NCBI GenBank assembly: GCA_934667275.1
Contig: CAKULK010000011.1
Location: 11,257-75,256 of the forward strand
DNA length: 64,000 nucleotides
Reading direction: 5' to 3'
Source of the DNA: an uncultured Bacteroidales bacterium
Lineage (GTDB): Bacteria > Bacteroidota > Bacteroidia > Bacteroidales > Paludibacteraceae
Positions within the stretch are counted from its first letter, which is position 1; each line of letters begins with the position of its first letter. The translations under genes and the position numbers were made by a program. Positions 54,039-63,189 of the stretch are shown piece by piece. The notes under the pieces were generated by a model that worked only from the letters and a program-made list of their open reading frames with translations, was not told the DNA's origin and ran no database searches.

Positions 54039-54446
54039 ATGGCATTAAAGCGTAGAAATAAGGTGGAGGCGACATTTGCAATGTCGTCAATGACAGACCT
54101 CATCTTTTTGCTCTTGCTGTTCTTTGTGATGGTGAGCACGATGTCGTCGCCCAATGATATTAAGATTAATCTACCTCAGTCGCGTGCCAAGACTGCCACC
54201 AAACAAGTGGTAGCAAAGGTCAGTATTGATAATCTGGGCAATTATTTTGTGGCGATAGGACGTCAGAAACCGATTGCGATAGACCCTGAGAACCTCGAGG
54301 CTTATCTTTGTACCATTCAACAACAGGACAGTACTATGTGTATCGCATTGCATGCAGACCAAGATATTCCTTACCGCGATGTAGTGAATGTGTTGGATAT
54401 CGCCAACCAGCACAAGATGAAAATCGTTATCGCTACCAAGAAGTGA
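54039..54446 (+). CDS. exbD: ExbD/TolR-family protein
   Basis: 135 residues. The single N-terminal helix carries the family Asp ('MTDLIFLLLLFFVMVSTM', Asp21), which is the proton-binding residue. Periplasmic domain ends 'YRDVVNVLDIANQHKMKIVIATKK'. Eight bp after exbB. Confidence 0.96.
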   Translation: MALKRRNKVEATFAMSSMTDLIFLLLLFFVMVSTMSSPNDIKINLPQSRAKTATKQVVAKVSIDNLGNYFVAIGRQKPIAIDPENLEAYLCTIQQQDSTMCIALHADQDIPYRDVVNVLDIANQHKMKIVIATKK

Positions 54447-55270
54447 CCTCAATAAAACCTCATATCGAAGCCGCAATAGGAACGGTAGTCGCTATGGCAC
54501 TATTGTTCTTATTGATGTTCTATTTGCAGATTAGTGCGCCGATTCAGGAAGAGGAAGAAGGGATTGAAATCACTTTCGGCAATGCCGATGACGGAGGTGG
54601 CAAACCCGATTTTGCTCCTATTGAGCCGCAACCGATGGCGGAGCATAATCCTGCTTCCTCCAAACCCGCGCGCCCATCGGACAACGATTTGATGGTGCAA
54701 GAGGATGAGAATACGTTAGCACTGGCCAAGCAGCGCGAGGAGGATGCCAAGCGGCATGCTGAGGAGCAGGAACTCATTCGCCAACGGCGCGAAGCAGAAG
54801 CAAGAGCCGAGGCGGAACGATTGGCAAAAGAGCAAGCCTTGGCTGAGAAACGTGCCCGTGAACAAGAGGCTATTGCCAAAGCACAGCAGGCTATGGCGGG
54901 CTTTGGCAATACCAATTCCGCCGTCGGAGCCAATGGGGACAATGCTGTCACCACCGAGTCTTCGGGCGTTAAAGGGAACCCCGTGGGGAAAGGATTCGGC
55001 TCCATGAATAGTAACACATGGACACTCAAAGGACGTGATTGCAAGGCATTGCCTAAGCCTTCTTCCAATTTCAACCAGCAGGGGCGTGTGGTAGTGAATA
55101 TCGTGGTGAATGAAGCGGGTAATGTGATTTCTGCCAGCATTGGTGACGGTACTACCATTTCTGACCGTCCTACCCAACAATTAGCATTGGACGCTGCGCG
55201 TAAAGCGCAGTTTTCGAAAGGGGATACGCCTCAACGAGGCAATATAATTTATACATTTAGAATCAATTAA
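54443..55270 (+). CDS. tonB: TonB/TolA-like energy-transducing protein, GTG start
   Basis: 275 residues. The start is GTG at 54443, overlapping the exbD stop (GTGA); the ATG at 54308 would lie far inside exbD. One N-terminal membrane helix (about 10-30), an acidic stretch, a long Ala/Glu/Arg/Lys coiled region ('AKQREEDAKRHAEEQELIRQ'), a Gly/Asn-rich linker, and a C-terminal TonB-type domain ('GRVVVNIVVNEAGNVISASIG', 'ALDAARKAQF', 'GNIIYTFRIN'). Links ExbBD to outer-membrane receptors such as that at 28.2 kb. The helical middle resembles TolA. Confidence 0.92.
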   Translation: MTSIKPHIEAAIGTVVAMALLFLLMFYLQISAPIQEEEEGIEITFGNADDGGGKPDFAPIEPQPMAEHNPASSKPARPSDNDLMVQEDENTLALAKQREEDAKRHAEEQELIRQRREAEARAEAERLAKEQALAEKRAREQEAIAKAQQAMAGFGNTNSAVGANGDNAVTTESSGVKGNPVGKGFGSMNSNTWTLKGRDCKALPKPSSNFNQQGRVVVNIVVNEAGNVISASIGDGTTISDRPTQQLALDAARKAQFSKGDTPQRGNIIYTFRIN

Positions 55271-55281
55271 ATGCTCAGATT

Positions 55282-55809
55282 ATGAACTACATCTTCTTGG
55301 ACAATGGTTTCGAAGAGATAGAGGCCATCACTACCATTGATTTGTTGCGTCGTGCAGACATCCCGTTGACCACCGTGTCGGTGTCGGGTATAGAATCCGT
55401 GTTGGGGGTACACAACATCGCCGTAAAGGCAGATGCACTTTTTGCAGATGTGGATTTCTCGGATGCCGAGATGTTGATTCTCCCCGGTGGTGCTACGCAG
55501 TTAGGCAAACGCTCCGACCTCTGCGAACTATTGGTACAGCACAATGCTGCAGGCAAACTGATTGCAGCCATTTGTGCAGCACCCTCAGTGCTTGGACAGT
55601 TGGGCTTGTTGCACGGCAAACAGGCCACTTGCTATCCGGGTTTTGAGTCGTACTTGGGGGAAAGTTATGTGGGAGGATTGGTAGTGGAGTCGAAGAATAT
55701 CATTACAGCGAAAGGTCCCGGTTTGAGCAGCGATTTTGCATTCTGCATTATCGAGAAACTAAAGGGTAGTGATGTGGCAGATCAAGTGTATGATGCAGCA
55801 CAATATTAA
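55282..55809 (+). CDS. DJ-1/PfpI family protein
   Basis: 175 residues. 'MNYIFLDNGFEEIEAITTIDLLRRADI' is the start of DJ-1 proteins, with Glu near 11-12. The nucleophile elbow 'LIAAICAAPSVLG' has Cys98. 'LPGGATQLG' gives the glycine turn. DJ-1-like proteins protect against carbonyl stress or deglycate proteins; activity is debated. Starts 12 bp after tonB, probably the last gene of the operon. Confidence 0.93.
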   Translation: MNYIFLDNGFEEIEAITTIDLLRRADIPLTTVSVSGIESVLGVHNIAVKADALFADVDFSDAEMLILPGGATQLGKRSDLCELLVQHNAAGKLIAAICAAPSVLGQLGLLHGKQATCYPGFESYLGESYVGGLVVESKNIITAKGPGLSSDFAFCIIEKLKGSDVADQVYDAAQY

Positions 55810-55921
55810 GGGTGCAGATTCTTAGTGGAAACGAGTATTTGAAACAACAATATATAATAAGGTATAGAAAAAATAAACAAGACAAATTTTATAACGAATA
55901 GTTTTATTAGTTCCGAAAAAG

Positions 55922-57148
55922 ATGAAATCAAAAATCTTTACTCTCTCTCTTTGTCTCATTAGTGCGTTGGCAATAAACGCGCAGGAGGTTAACAAGGCTA
56001 CAGTTCAAAATCAGGCAACGGCTGCACAGAAAGCGAAAGACGATCTCAAGAAAGTGGATACCGGCGAGAAGGCATGGAAGTTCACAGGTGTTGTCGGGCT
56101 CAATGCCGCTGCTACAGGGCTTTTTGATTGGGCTGCCGGTGGTAATAATAATGTGAATGCCGTGGCTTCTTCCAAGTTGCGCCTGCTTTATCATCAAAAC
56201 TCGGTGGCATGGGATACCAATCTTGACCTCGAATATGGTCTTTCGTGGATAGACCAGGATTTCGATAAACTGCAAAAATCAAGCGACCGAATCAATTTTA
56301 CCACAAAGTTCGGTTGGGAATTTGAGAAATCATGGTATCTGACAATATTGGGCGGTTTCCAAAGTCAGTTTGACCTTGGTCGCAATTACAATGGTACTGC
56401 GGATTTTGACCCTATTATTTCCAAGTTTCTTGCACCTTCCTATACTGACATCTCTGTCGGTATTGACTGGAAACCCAATGATATTTTTACAGTGTATCTT
56501 TCACCGGTTGCCGGGCGTTTGACTACGGCGTATGTGAGCCAAGCATTGCGCGACAAGTATGAGAATTTTGAGGGTACTGCTGTTTATCCCATTGACGAGG
56601 AGCAATTAGCCAAGTATGGTGCCACAGGATTGGAATATACGCTCAAGGATAAGTATTCCGTTTGGAAATATACTGTGGATGAGACCACCAATGAGGTTAC
56701 CAAAAGTTATGCAAGCAATATCCGTTGCGAGTTGGGTCTGTCGCTCAAAGGAGGTATCAACTACACCTACAAAGACTTGAAAATCATTACGACATTAGGC
56801 CTTTATACTCCGTATGCATGGAACAAAACCAAGATTTACACCGATAATGCTACAGGTGTGATGTATGCCGATAAAGGACAAGCAGGATTGGATTTCTCTG
56901 ATTCCGAGAAGTTTACGTATAACGGTTATCAAGACAACAACCGTCGTTTCGGTAATTTTGATGTGGATTGGGATACTTCCATTTCCTATCAATTCCTCAA
57001 GTGCTTACAGGTGTCTGTCACGACATCGTTGAAGTACTACAACGGAGTGAAAATCGAGAAGTTTGACAAAGAAGGTCTTTCTTTGGGTTCGGCGGAACGC
57101 GTCCAATTTAAGGGCGTTATCGGTGTAGGCATCGGATATTCGTTCTAA
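55922..57148 (+). CDS. DUF3078 outer-membrane protein (second copy)
   Basis: 408 residues. Signal peptide 'MKSKIFTLSLCLISALAINA', then 'KAWKFTGVVGLNAAATGLFDWAAGGNNNVNAVASSKLRLLYH', the DUF3078 signature with W-A-G-G-N. A beta-barrel-like series follows and it ends 'GVIGVGIGYSF' with a terminal Phe, as in outer-membrane barrels. Paralogue of the gene at 48928, with a shorter N-terminal part. Function unknown. An 11-bp tandem repeat begins right after the stop. Confidence 0.9.
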   Translation: MKSKIFTLSLCLISALAINAQEVNKATVQNQATAAQKAKDDLKKVDTGEKAWKFTGVVGLNAAATGLFDWAAGGNNNVNAVASSKLRLLYHQNSVAWDTNLDLEYGLSWIDQDFDKLQKSSDRINFTTKFGWEFEKSWYLTILGGFQSQFDLGRNYNGTADFDPIISKFLAPSYTDISVGIDWKPNDIFTVYLSPVAGRLTTAYVSQALRDKYENFEGTAVYPIDEEQLAKYGATGLEYTLKDKYSVWKYTVDETTNEVTKSYASNIRCELGLSLKGGINYTYKDLKIITTLGLYTPYAWNKTKIYTDNATGVMYADKGQAGLDFSDSEKFTYNGYQDNNRRFGNFDVDWDTSISYQFLKCLQVSVTTSLKYYNGVKIEKFDKEGLSLGSAERVQFKGVIGVGIGYSF

Positions 57149-57150
57149 CA

Positions 57151-57183
57151 ACCCGCGACAGACCCGCGATAGACCCGCGACAC
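57151..57183. repeat. 11-bp tandem repeat (ACCCGCGAnnn), 3 units
   Basis: Units start at 57151, 57162 and 57173, two bases after the DUF3078 stop codon. Related to the cluster at 42620. Confidence 0.8.
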
Positions 57184-57208
57184 ACACATTGGACGGATTT
57201 TGAATGGT

Positions 57209-57499
57209 ATGATAGAATCGATGGTGACTTTGGAACAAAACCTGTGTGAGTTGTTGAGCCGCTATGAGACTCAGCAACAGCAGATTGCTATGCTCCAAGA
57301 TGAAAATCGACACCAACGTGAAGAAATAGTGCGTACTCATGCCGATTTAGCCAAGATTCGAGCCGACTACACCAGTTTGCGTACTGCCTATGCATTGGTG
57401 TCTGATGAAGCACAGGAAGCGGACAAAGAGCGTGCGAAACAGCAAATCAACAATATCATTGCCAAGATAGATCGCGCCATTGAAGTGCTGAAAAAATGA
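57209..57499 (+). CDS. Small coiled-coil protein upstream of ZapA
   Basis: 96 residues from the ATG at 57209 (a TTG nine bases earlier is possible). The whole protein is a heptad-like helix, 'LEQNLCELLSRYETQQQQIAMLQDENRHQREEIVRTHADL'. Overlaps zapA by 4 bp (ATGA). Position and shape recall ZapB or similar FtsZ-ring coiled coils, but no motif proves it. Probably acts with ZapA in cell division. Confidence 0.8.
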   Translation: MIESMVTLEQNLCELLSRYETQQQQIAMLQDENRHQREEIVRTHADLAKIRADYTSLRTAYALVSDEAQEADKERAKQQINNIIAKIDRAIEVLKK

Positions 57500-57792
57500 G
57501 CGAGCCATATATTCAGCATATTACCCTTCAGTTGGATGCCCACCACATCTCGCTCAATGTGCCTTCTGACAAAGAATATCTTTATCGGCGGGCGGCGGAG
57601 ATGCTCAATGAACGGTATCGCAACTATCTGCGCAAGATGCCCACAAAATCGGCAGAGCAAGTATGGGTGTATGTGGCATTGGATATGGCTGTGAACCTGC
57701 ATGCCAATGCAAGCGCGAACAGCCTGCAACCGATAGAAGAAAAAATAAATGAACTCAATCAATTGATATTGAAAGAGTTGAGTAAACAATAA
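57496..57792 (+). CDS. zapA: Cell-division protein ZapA
   Basis: 98 residues. 'QHITLQLDAHHISLNVPSDKEYLYRRAAEMLNERY' is the ZapA globular head and 'EKINELNQLILKEL' the coiled tail. ZapA cross-links FtsZ filaments at mid-cell. Followed after 28 bp by rny, a neighbourhood seen in many Bacteroidales. Confidence 0.9.
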   Translation: MSEPYIQHITLQLDAHHISLNVPSDKEYLYRRAAEMLNERYRNYLRKMPTKSAEQVWVYVALDMAVNLHANASANSLQPIEEKINELNQLILKELSKQ

Positions 57793-57820
57793 TATCAACA
57801 AAAACAACAAGAATTTATTT

Positions 57821-59362
57821 ATGCCAGTTTGGATTATCATTCTGATAGCACTTGTGTCAATGGGATTGGGAGCCCTTGTGTGTTTCCTGATTTTCCGTTA
57901 CCATAGTGCCGGAATCCTCCACAAGGCGGAGGAAGAAGCCGAAGTAATCAAGAAGAACAAAATTATTGAGGCGAAAGAGAAATTTATTGCGCTTAAGTTG
58001 GAACATGAGAACCAAGTTCGTCAAGCAGAGCAAAAGCAGCAACAACAAGAGCAACGTCTTCAGCAGCGCGAACAGCAACTTAATCAGCGTCAAGGCGAAG
58101 TGCAACGTGCACAAAACGAACTGAATCAGAACAAACGTAATTTTGAGCAGCAACTTGAGCAACAGCAGAAAGCCATTGAGTTCAAGACGCAAGAAGTGGA
58201 GCGTATGCAACATCAGGCAGAGGTGCAGTTGGAGCAAATATCAGGGCTCTCGGCAGAGGAAGCCAAAAAGCAATTGGTTGAGGCTCTGCGCGATGAGGCG
58301 AAAACAGCCGCGATGGCGTATGTGAATGAGACAATGGATGAGGCTCGTCTCACGGCAAACAAAGAGGCCAAGAAAATTATCATTCAATCCATCCAACGTA
58401 TTGCATCCGAGACCACAGTAGAGAATGCTGTTACTGTGTTTCATATTGATAATGATGAAGTTAAGGGACGCATCATTGGCCGAGAGGGACGTAATATCCG
58501 CGCTTTGGAGGCAGCCACGGGTGTTGAAATTGTGGTGGATGACACTCCCGAGGCTATCACATTGTCGGCTTTCGATCCCGTGCGCCGCGAGATAGCACGT
58601 TTGTCGCTCCATCAATTGGTTCAGGACGGACGTATTCACCCTGCGCGTATTGAAGAGGTGGTGGCTAAAGTTACCAAACAAGTGGAAGACGAGATTATTG
58701 AGACCGGTAAACGTACCACGATTGACCTCGGTATTCACGGTTTGCACCCCGAGTTGGTGCGCTTGATAGGCAAAATGAAGTACCGCAGCAGTTATGGTCA
58801 GAACTTGCTGATGCACTCGCGCGAGACGGCAAATCTATGTGCGGCTATGGCGGCAGAGTTGGGTTTGAATGTCAAAAAAGCACGTCGTGCCGGTTTGCTG
58901 CATGATATCGGAAAGGTGAGCGATGAGGACCTTGAGATGCCGCACGCACAACTGGGTATGAAACTTTGTGAGAAATATGGTGAGAAACCGGATATCTGCA
59001 ATGCTGTTGGTGCTCACCACGATGAGATAGAGATGGAGAGTCTTATAGCACCAGTGGTACAAGCCTGCGATGCTATTTCAGGTGCACGTCCTGGTGCACG
59101 CCGCGAGATTGTAGAGGCATATACAAAGCGTTTGAATGATCTTGAGCAAATTGCACTATCTTATCCGGGTGTGACGAAGACTTTTGCCCTTCAGGCAGGT
59201 CGTGAGTTGCGTGTCATTGTTGGCGCTGATAAGATTAGTGACAAGGACACCGAATTGCTCTCGTTCGATTTGGCGAAAAAGATTCAAGATGAGATGACCT
59301 ATCCCGGTCAAATCAAGATTACGGTCATTCGTGAGACACGTGCCATCTCTTATGCCAAGTAA
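57821..59362 (+). CDS. rny: Ribonuclease Y
   Basis: 513 residues. N-terminal membrane anchor (about 3-25), long Gln/Glu-rich coiled coil (about 40-200), KH domain ('GRIIGREGRNIRALEAATGVE', about 215-275), HD domain ('LLMHSRETANLCAAMAAELG', 'ARRAGLLHDIGKVSDE', 'GAHHDEIEMES', about 325-420). RNase Y is a membrane-attached endoribonuclease starting mRNA decay. A terminator follows. Confidence 0.97.
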   Translation: MPVWIIILIALVSMGLGALVCFLIFRYHSAGILHKAEEEAEVIKKNKIIEAKEKFIALKLEHENQVRQAEQKQQQQEQRLQQREQQLNQRQGEVQRAQNELNQNKRNFEQQLEQQQKAIEFKTQEVERMQHQAEVQLEQISGLSAEEAKKQLVEALRDEAKTAAMAYVNETMDEARLTANKEAKKIIIQSIQRIASETTVENAVTVFHIDNDEVKGRIIGREGRNIRALEAATGVEIVVDDTPEAITLSAFDPVRREIARLSLHQLVQDGRIHPARIEEVVAKVTKQVEDEIIETGKRTTIDLGIHGLHPELVRLIGKMKYRSSYGQNLLMHSRETANLCAAMAAELGLNVKKARRAGLLHDIGKVSDEDLEMPHAQLGMKLCEKYGEKPDICNAVGAHHDEIEMESLIAPVVQACDAISGARPGARREIVEAYTKRLNDLEQIALSYPGVTKTFALQAGRELRVIVGADKISDKDTELLSFDLAKKIQDEMTYPGQIKITVIRETRAISYAK

Positions 59363-59391
59363 CTGAGTTTTTTAGTTATATATGCAACAAG

Positions 59392-59432
59392 GACTGCTTG
59401 ACACTTTTGAGGTCAGGCAGTCTCTGTTTTTT
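59392..59432 (+). terminator. Terminator of the zapA-rny operon
   Basis: Stem GACTGCTTGAC (59392-59402) with GTCAGGCAGTC (59412-59422), one G-T pair, followed by TCTGTTTTTT. Confidence 0.85.
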
Positions 59433-59454
59433 ATGAGCAATCTTTGAAAAAGTC

Positions 59455-59486
59455 TTTGTAGATGTGAATAAAAAATTGTACCTTTG
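59455..59486 (+). promoter_or_regulatory. Promoter of the third LRR gene
   Basis: TTTG (59455-59458), 20 nt, TACCTTTG (59479-59486), 20 bp before the ATG. Confidence 0.8.
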
Positions 59487-59506
59487 CAAACAAATACCTT
59501 AATACA

Positions 59507-61297
59507 ATGCGAAATTATACCATAGTCAAGCACTATGCCTGCTTGATTTTTGCTCTTGGCATTGCCGTGATAACGCAGGCAGAAAATGCTGTTTACCAAG
59601 ATGTTAACTACATCATTGATGCCGATACACGTACGGCGGAAGTAGCAGAGAATCCCTATGCGAGCGGTGAATTGTTCATTCCAGCAGATATACCTGTCGG
59701 GCAGGAAACTTATCGAGTTACTTCTATTGGAGAAAATGCTTTTCGCGGTTGTAAATCGTTGAATGCTATTGTGTTGCCATCTTCGATAGAACGCGTGTAT
59801 CGTTCTGCTTTCGATGGTACGGGGATTGTGCTTAATCGAGATTATTGGAGAGATGGTGCGCTGTATATTGATAGTTGTCTGATTGCTGTGGACAAGACGA
59901 TTAAGCCAAAGTTTGTTGTCCAGGAAGGTACGCGTGTGATTGCGGCAGGTGCTTTCCAAGGTAATAAAGTTGTGACACGTGTTGATTTGCCTGCGTCGGT
60001 GCGCCGTATTGATTATGATACTTTTCGCGATTGCAAGAACTTGATGCGTGTCACTATTCCTCAGACTATCAGTGAGATAGGTGAAGATGCGTTCGTTAAT
60101 TCGGGTATTTGGAATGAAGAACAGAAATGGCGTCGTGGCGCTCTGTTTATAGATGGTTGCCTGATTTCTGTGAGCAATCAGGCATCTCCGAACTTTGTTT
60201 TCAAGACTAAAGTTCCGACGCGGCTTATTGCGAGCGGCGCATTTGCCAACAATCAGACAATCAAATCGGTGGTGCTGCCCGAAGGTATTACGGAGATTCC
60301 TGCGGCTGCTTTCTATAAGTGCATAAATCTTGTGCGGGTCACCATTCCGTCTTCTGTCAAGAGGGTAGGGAACTTCGCTTTTTATGGTTGTTATGCGCTG
60401 CAAGAGGCCGTGCTACCTTCTGATTTACAATCTATTGGAGTAGGTGCTTTCTATGAATGCGACCAATTGGAGGGGCAGACATTGTCTTCGAAACTTACTA
60501 TTATTCCGCGCGGGTGTTTTGGTTTTTGCCGTTCTATTGAGTTTCTTACATTGCCGGAGCATCTTTGCAAGATAGACGAGGCGGCTTTCGCCGGATGTTC
60601 TTCATTGCAGGATATTGTTCTGCCATCAACCCTTAAAGAGATAGGAAAACAGGCTTTTGCTGAATGTGTGAATTTTACAGAGATTGCTATTCCTGTGGGA
60701 GTATCCAGTTTGAGCGAGGGTGTCTTTTCTGGATGTACTCATTTGCGTAAGGTGACGCTTCCTGATGGTACGTATGCTGTTGGTGATGAAGCATTTATGG
60801 GATGTGTTGCATTGGAGAATATAAATATTCCTGTTTCCACTTTCCGAATAGGGAAACATGCTTTTCAAAATTGCCAACAATTGCGTAAAATATACCTTGT
60901 GGACCATATTCATTTGATAGAAGAGGGGGCGTTTCAAGAGTGTAAAATGTTGGAAGAGGTTGCATTGCCGGCAAATTTGAAGGTTCTGGAGAAAGGTGCT
61001 TTTGCACAGTGTATCAATTTGCATCAAATACGTTTCAATGAACACTTGCAAACCATTGAGGACGGCGCTTTCTATGAATGCCGCCAATTGAGAGAAATTA
61101 CATTGCCTGATAGCGTTCAAACGATTGGTGAAGAAGCGTTTATGAATTGCAAGAATCTGCGCAAAGTCGTTTTGCCAGAGGGATTGAAAAAAATTGGCGC
61201 ATCCGCTTTCAAAGACTGCGAAAGCCTGATTGTACCTTACTACCCTGCCTCTGCCATCGTTGGAAAAAACGCATTCAAAGGCTGTAAGAACAAATAA
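59507..61297 (+). CDS. Secreted BspA-like LRR protein (third copy, no tag)
   Basis: 596 residues. Signal peptide 'MRNYTIVKHYACLIFALGIA', then a short unique domain and about 20 LRR_5-type repeats ('ITEIPAAAFYKCINLVRVTIPSSVKRVGNFAFYGC'-like). No InlB-B repeats and no NGQ tag at the C-terminus, unlike the pair at 1.5-6.1 kb; it ends 'AIVGKNAFKGCKNK'. The repeats are much more diverged from one another than in that pair, so it is an older gene. Probably surface or periplasmic; function unknown. Confidence 0.88.
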   Translation: MRNYTIVKHYACLIFALGIAVITQAENAVYQDVNYIIDADTRTAEVAENPYASGELFIPADIPVGQETYRVTSIGENAFRGCKSLNAIVLPSSIERVYRSAFDGTGIVLNRDYWRDGALYIDSCLIAVDKTIKPKFVVQEGTRVIAAGAFQGNKVVTRVDLPASVRRIDYDTFRDCKNLMRVTIPQTISEIGEDAFVNSGIWNEEQKWRRGALFIDGCLISVSNQASPNFVFKTKVPTRLIASGAFANNQTIKSVVLPEGITEIPAAAFYKCINLVRVTIPSSVKRVGNFAFYGCYALQEAVLPSDLQSIGVGAFYECDQLEGQTLSSKLTIIPRGCFGFCRSIEFLTLPEHLCKIDEAAFAGCSSLQDIVLPSTLKEIGKQAFAECVNFTEIAIPVGVSSLSEGVFSGCTHLRKVTLPDGTYAVGDEAFMGCVALENINIPVSTFRIGKHAFQNCQQLRKIYLVDHIHLIEEGAFQECKMLEEVALPANLKVLEKGAFAQCINLHQIRFNEHLQTIEDGAFYECRQLREITLPDSVQTIGEEAFMNCKNLRKVVLPEGLKKIGASAFKDCESLIVPYYPASAIVGKNAFKGCKNK

Positions 61298-61340
61298 CAA
61301 AACGGACTTGCTAATGTACATTAGCAAGTCCGTTTTGTTA
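61295..61340. terminator. 46-bp perfect palindromic bidirectional terminator
   Basis: A perfect inverted repeat from 61295 to 61340 (half site begins TAACAAAACGG, centre TGT/ACA). It starts inside the stop codon of the LRR gene and lies 14 bp from the stop of the convergent dehydrogenase gene; T-rich ends on both strands. Confidence 0.9.
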
Positions 61341-61354
61341 AGTTACACAAGAAA

Positions 61355-62734
61355 CTAAAATTCTGTTTGCTTGAAGTCTTTGGCATTATCTTTGGATGTT
61401 TGAGCAGTATGGTTGGTGTTGATATCGCCCCATGAGAGACCTTCGTAGTGTCCTGCGTAGTCCACTTCCTTCCACTGACGCACCAAGTCCACAATGACCT
61501 TGTTGGGATAGCATTGGAGTACATCGGCGAAGTCTTTCTCCTTGTTGGTTACGACAAGTACATCGCTGTTGGAACATACGGCATCCAAATTATCGCTGAC
61601 AAAGTGCTGCAAGTGAGGTATCTTTGCCATGATAAAATCCTTGTTGGTACCCGTCAGTTCGCTGATTTTCACGTTCTTGTCATAGATACGTATCTCAAAG
61701 CCTTTACCGAGCAGACTTTCCACGACATCCACGATAGGCGAGCAACGCAAGTCATCGGTACCCGCCTTGAAGGATAAGCCGAGAATGCCCACTTTGCGGT
61801 GTCCTTGCGCCATAATCAGTTGCACGGCATTGCGTTTCTGTGCCTCATTGGAGGCATGGATACTCTCAATAACGGGCACATCAATATACATGTCGTGCGC
61901 CAACGTGCGGAGGGCTTTCATATCCTTGGGCAGACACGACCCGCCATAAGCAAAACCAGGTTTGAAATAGTAAGGACTGATATTCAGTTGCTTATCCTTG
62001 CAGAAGATCTCCATCACCTTGTGGCTGTCGATATTCAGTCCCTTGCAGATATTGCCCACCTCGTTGCCAAATACAATCTTCAGCGCATGGTAGGTATTGT
62101 TCACGTATTTCATCATCTCCGCCACGCGAATGTCCGTACAGATAAACTCGGCATCTATATCCTTGTAAATCTCACGGAATACCTGTTCGGCATACGGATT
62201 ATCGGTGCCGACAAGCGTCAAAGGAGGATTAAAATAGTCTTTCACTGACGTACCTTCACGCAGAAACTCGGGATTGCTGACAATGGTAAAGTCTTTGTCG
62301 CGCTCTTTGCCCGACGCCTCGGCAATAATTTCGCCTACTTTTTCATTTGTACCGGGCAGCACCGTGGAGCGGATAGCCACGATATGGAAGGTCGTCTTGT
62401 GTTTTAGGGCTTCGCCTATCTGCTTTGCCACGGCGTAGATGTAGTTCAGATTGAGATGCCCCTCTTTGCTTGAGGGGGTACCTACAACGATAAACGATAC
62501 ATCGGTGTTCTGCACAGCCTCATTGACATCGGTGGTAGCCGTCATGCGCCCTGCATTGTGTGCTTCCTGACAGAGTTCGGCAATGCCCTCCTCGATAATA
62601 GTAGGTTTGCCCTCTTGCATAAGACGCACTTTGTTCTCATTGACATCCACGCCGATAACATGATGCCCCAACTTCGCCAAGCACGCTGCGCCCACACAGC
62701 CGACATATCCCAAACCGAAAATACTTATATTCAT
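61355..62734 (-). CDS. GDP-mannose/UDP-glucose 6-dehydrogenase (AlgD-like)
   Basis: 459 residues. Rossmann start 'MNISIFGLGYVGCVGAACLAKLGHHVIGVDVN', 'VVGTPSSKEGHLNL', 'RSTVLPGT', 'SNPEFLREG', and the catalytic Cys267 in 'PGFAYGGSCLPKDMKAL'; then 'GLSFKAGTDDLR' in the C-terminal domain. The sequence follows Pseudomonas AlgD closely, so GDP-mannose to GDP-mannuronate is as likely as UDP-glucose to UDP-glucuronate. Supplies sugar acids for a capsule or exopolysaccharide. First of a leftward set reaching the window edge. Confidence 0.92.
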   Translation of the reverse strand: MNISIFGLGYVGCVGAACLAKLGHHVIGVDVNENKVRLMQEGKPTIIEEGIAELCQEAHNAGRMTATTDVNEAVQNTDVSFIVVGTPSSKEGHLNLNYIYAVAKQIGEALKHKTTFHIVAIRSTVLPGTNEKVGEIIAEASGKERDKDFTIVSNPEFLREGTSVKDYFNPPLTLVGTDNPYAEQVFREIYKDIDAEFICTDIRVAEMMKYVNNTYHALKIVFGNEVGNICKGLNIDSHKVMEIFCKDKQLNISPYYFKPGFAYGGSCLPKDMKALRTLAHDMYIDVPVIESIHASNEAQKRNAVQLIMAQGHRKVGILGLSFKAGTDDLRCSPIVDVVESLLGKGFEIRIYDKNVKISELTGTNKDFIMAKIPHLQHFVSDNLDAVCSNSDVLVVTNKEKDFADVLQCYPNKVIVDLVRQWKEVDYAGHYEGLSWGDINTNHTAQTSKDNAKDFKQTEF

Positions 62735-62770
62735 AAAATGATAGAAAAATAGAATGATAGAAAAATAGAA

Positions 62771-63166
62771 TTAATCTACAGGATTTTTACCTGCATTACG
62801 TTTATTTAAAGTTGCAACACTTGAAACTAAAATTTTGCACAATTCCACTAACTCATTATTTAACGATTCGTACTCCTCTTTGGTTATATATTCTGTTTTG
62901 CAAAGCAATTCAAGCCAAAAGCCCGTTTCATTTGCTTCTTTTAGTGCAATACGTAATTTGTGGATCATATCCACATTGCTCTCGGCATAATGTGCCTCTC
63001 GTTGTAGTGCTCTGATGGCCGTACCAGAACGCAGTATTTGCTTTGACATATTGAATTCGTGTCTCTGCTCATTCAAATACTTATTCAAATTCACTATACG
63101 TACTGCAAAAGACATAAACTTTTCTCGCATTTCTAACTGCCTTGCCGTCATATCTTTATAATTCAA
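62771..63166 (-). CDS. Four-helix-bundle protein (S23/IVP family)
   Basis: 131 residues. 'MREKFMSFAVRIVNLNKYL', 'SKQILRSGTAIRALQREAHYAESNVDMIHKLRIALKEANETGFWLELL' and 'LNNELVELCKILVSSV' are typical of the family first seen in 23S rRNA intervening sequences, here free-standing. Such genes often lie among polysaccharide genes in Bacteroidales, as here between a sugar-nucleotide dehydrogenase and a DUF354 gene. Function unknown; dimer or pentamer helical bundles are known. Confidence 0.9.
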   Translation of the reverse strand: MNYKDMTARQLEMREKFMSFAVRIVNLNKYLNEQRHEFNMSKQILRSGTAIRALQREAHYAESNVDMIHKLRIALKEANETGFWLELLCKTEYITKEEYESLNNELVELCKILVSSVATLNKRNAGKNPVD

Positions 63167-63189
63167 ATTCTGTTTTTTATCTATATAGA

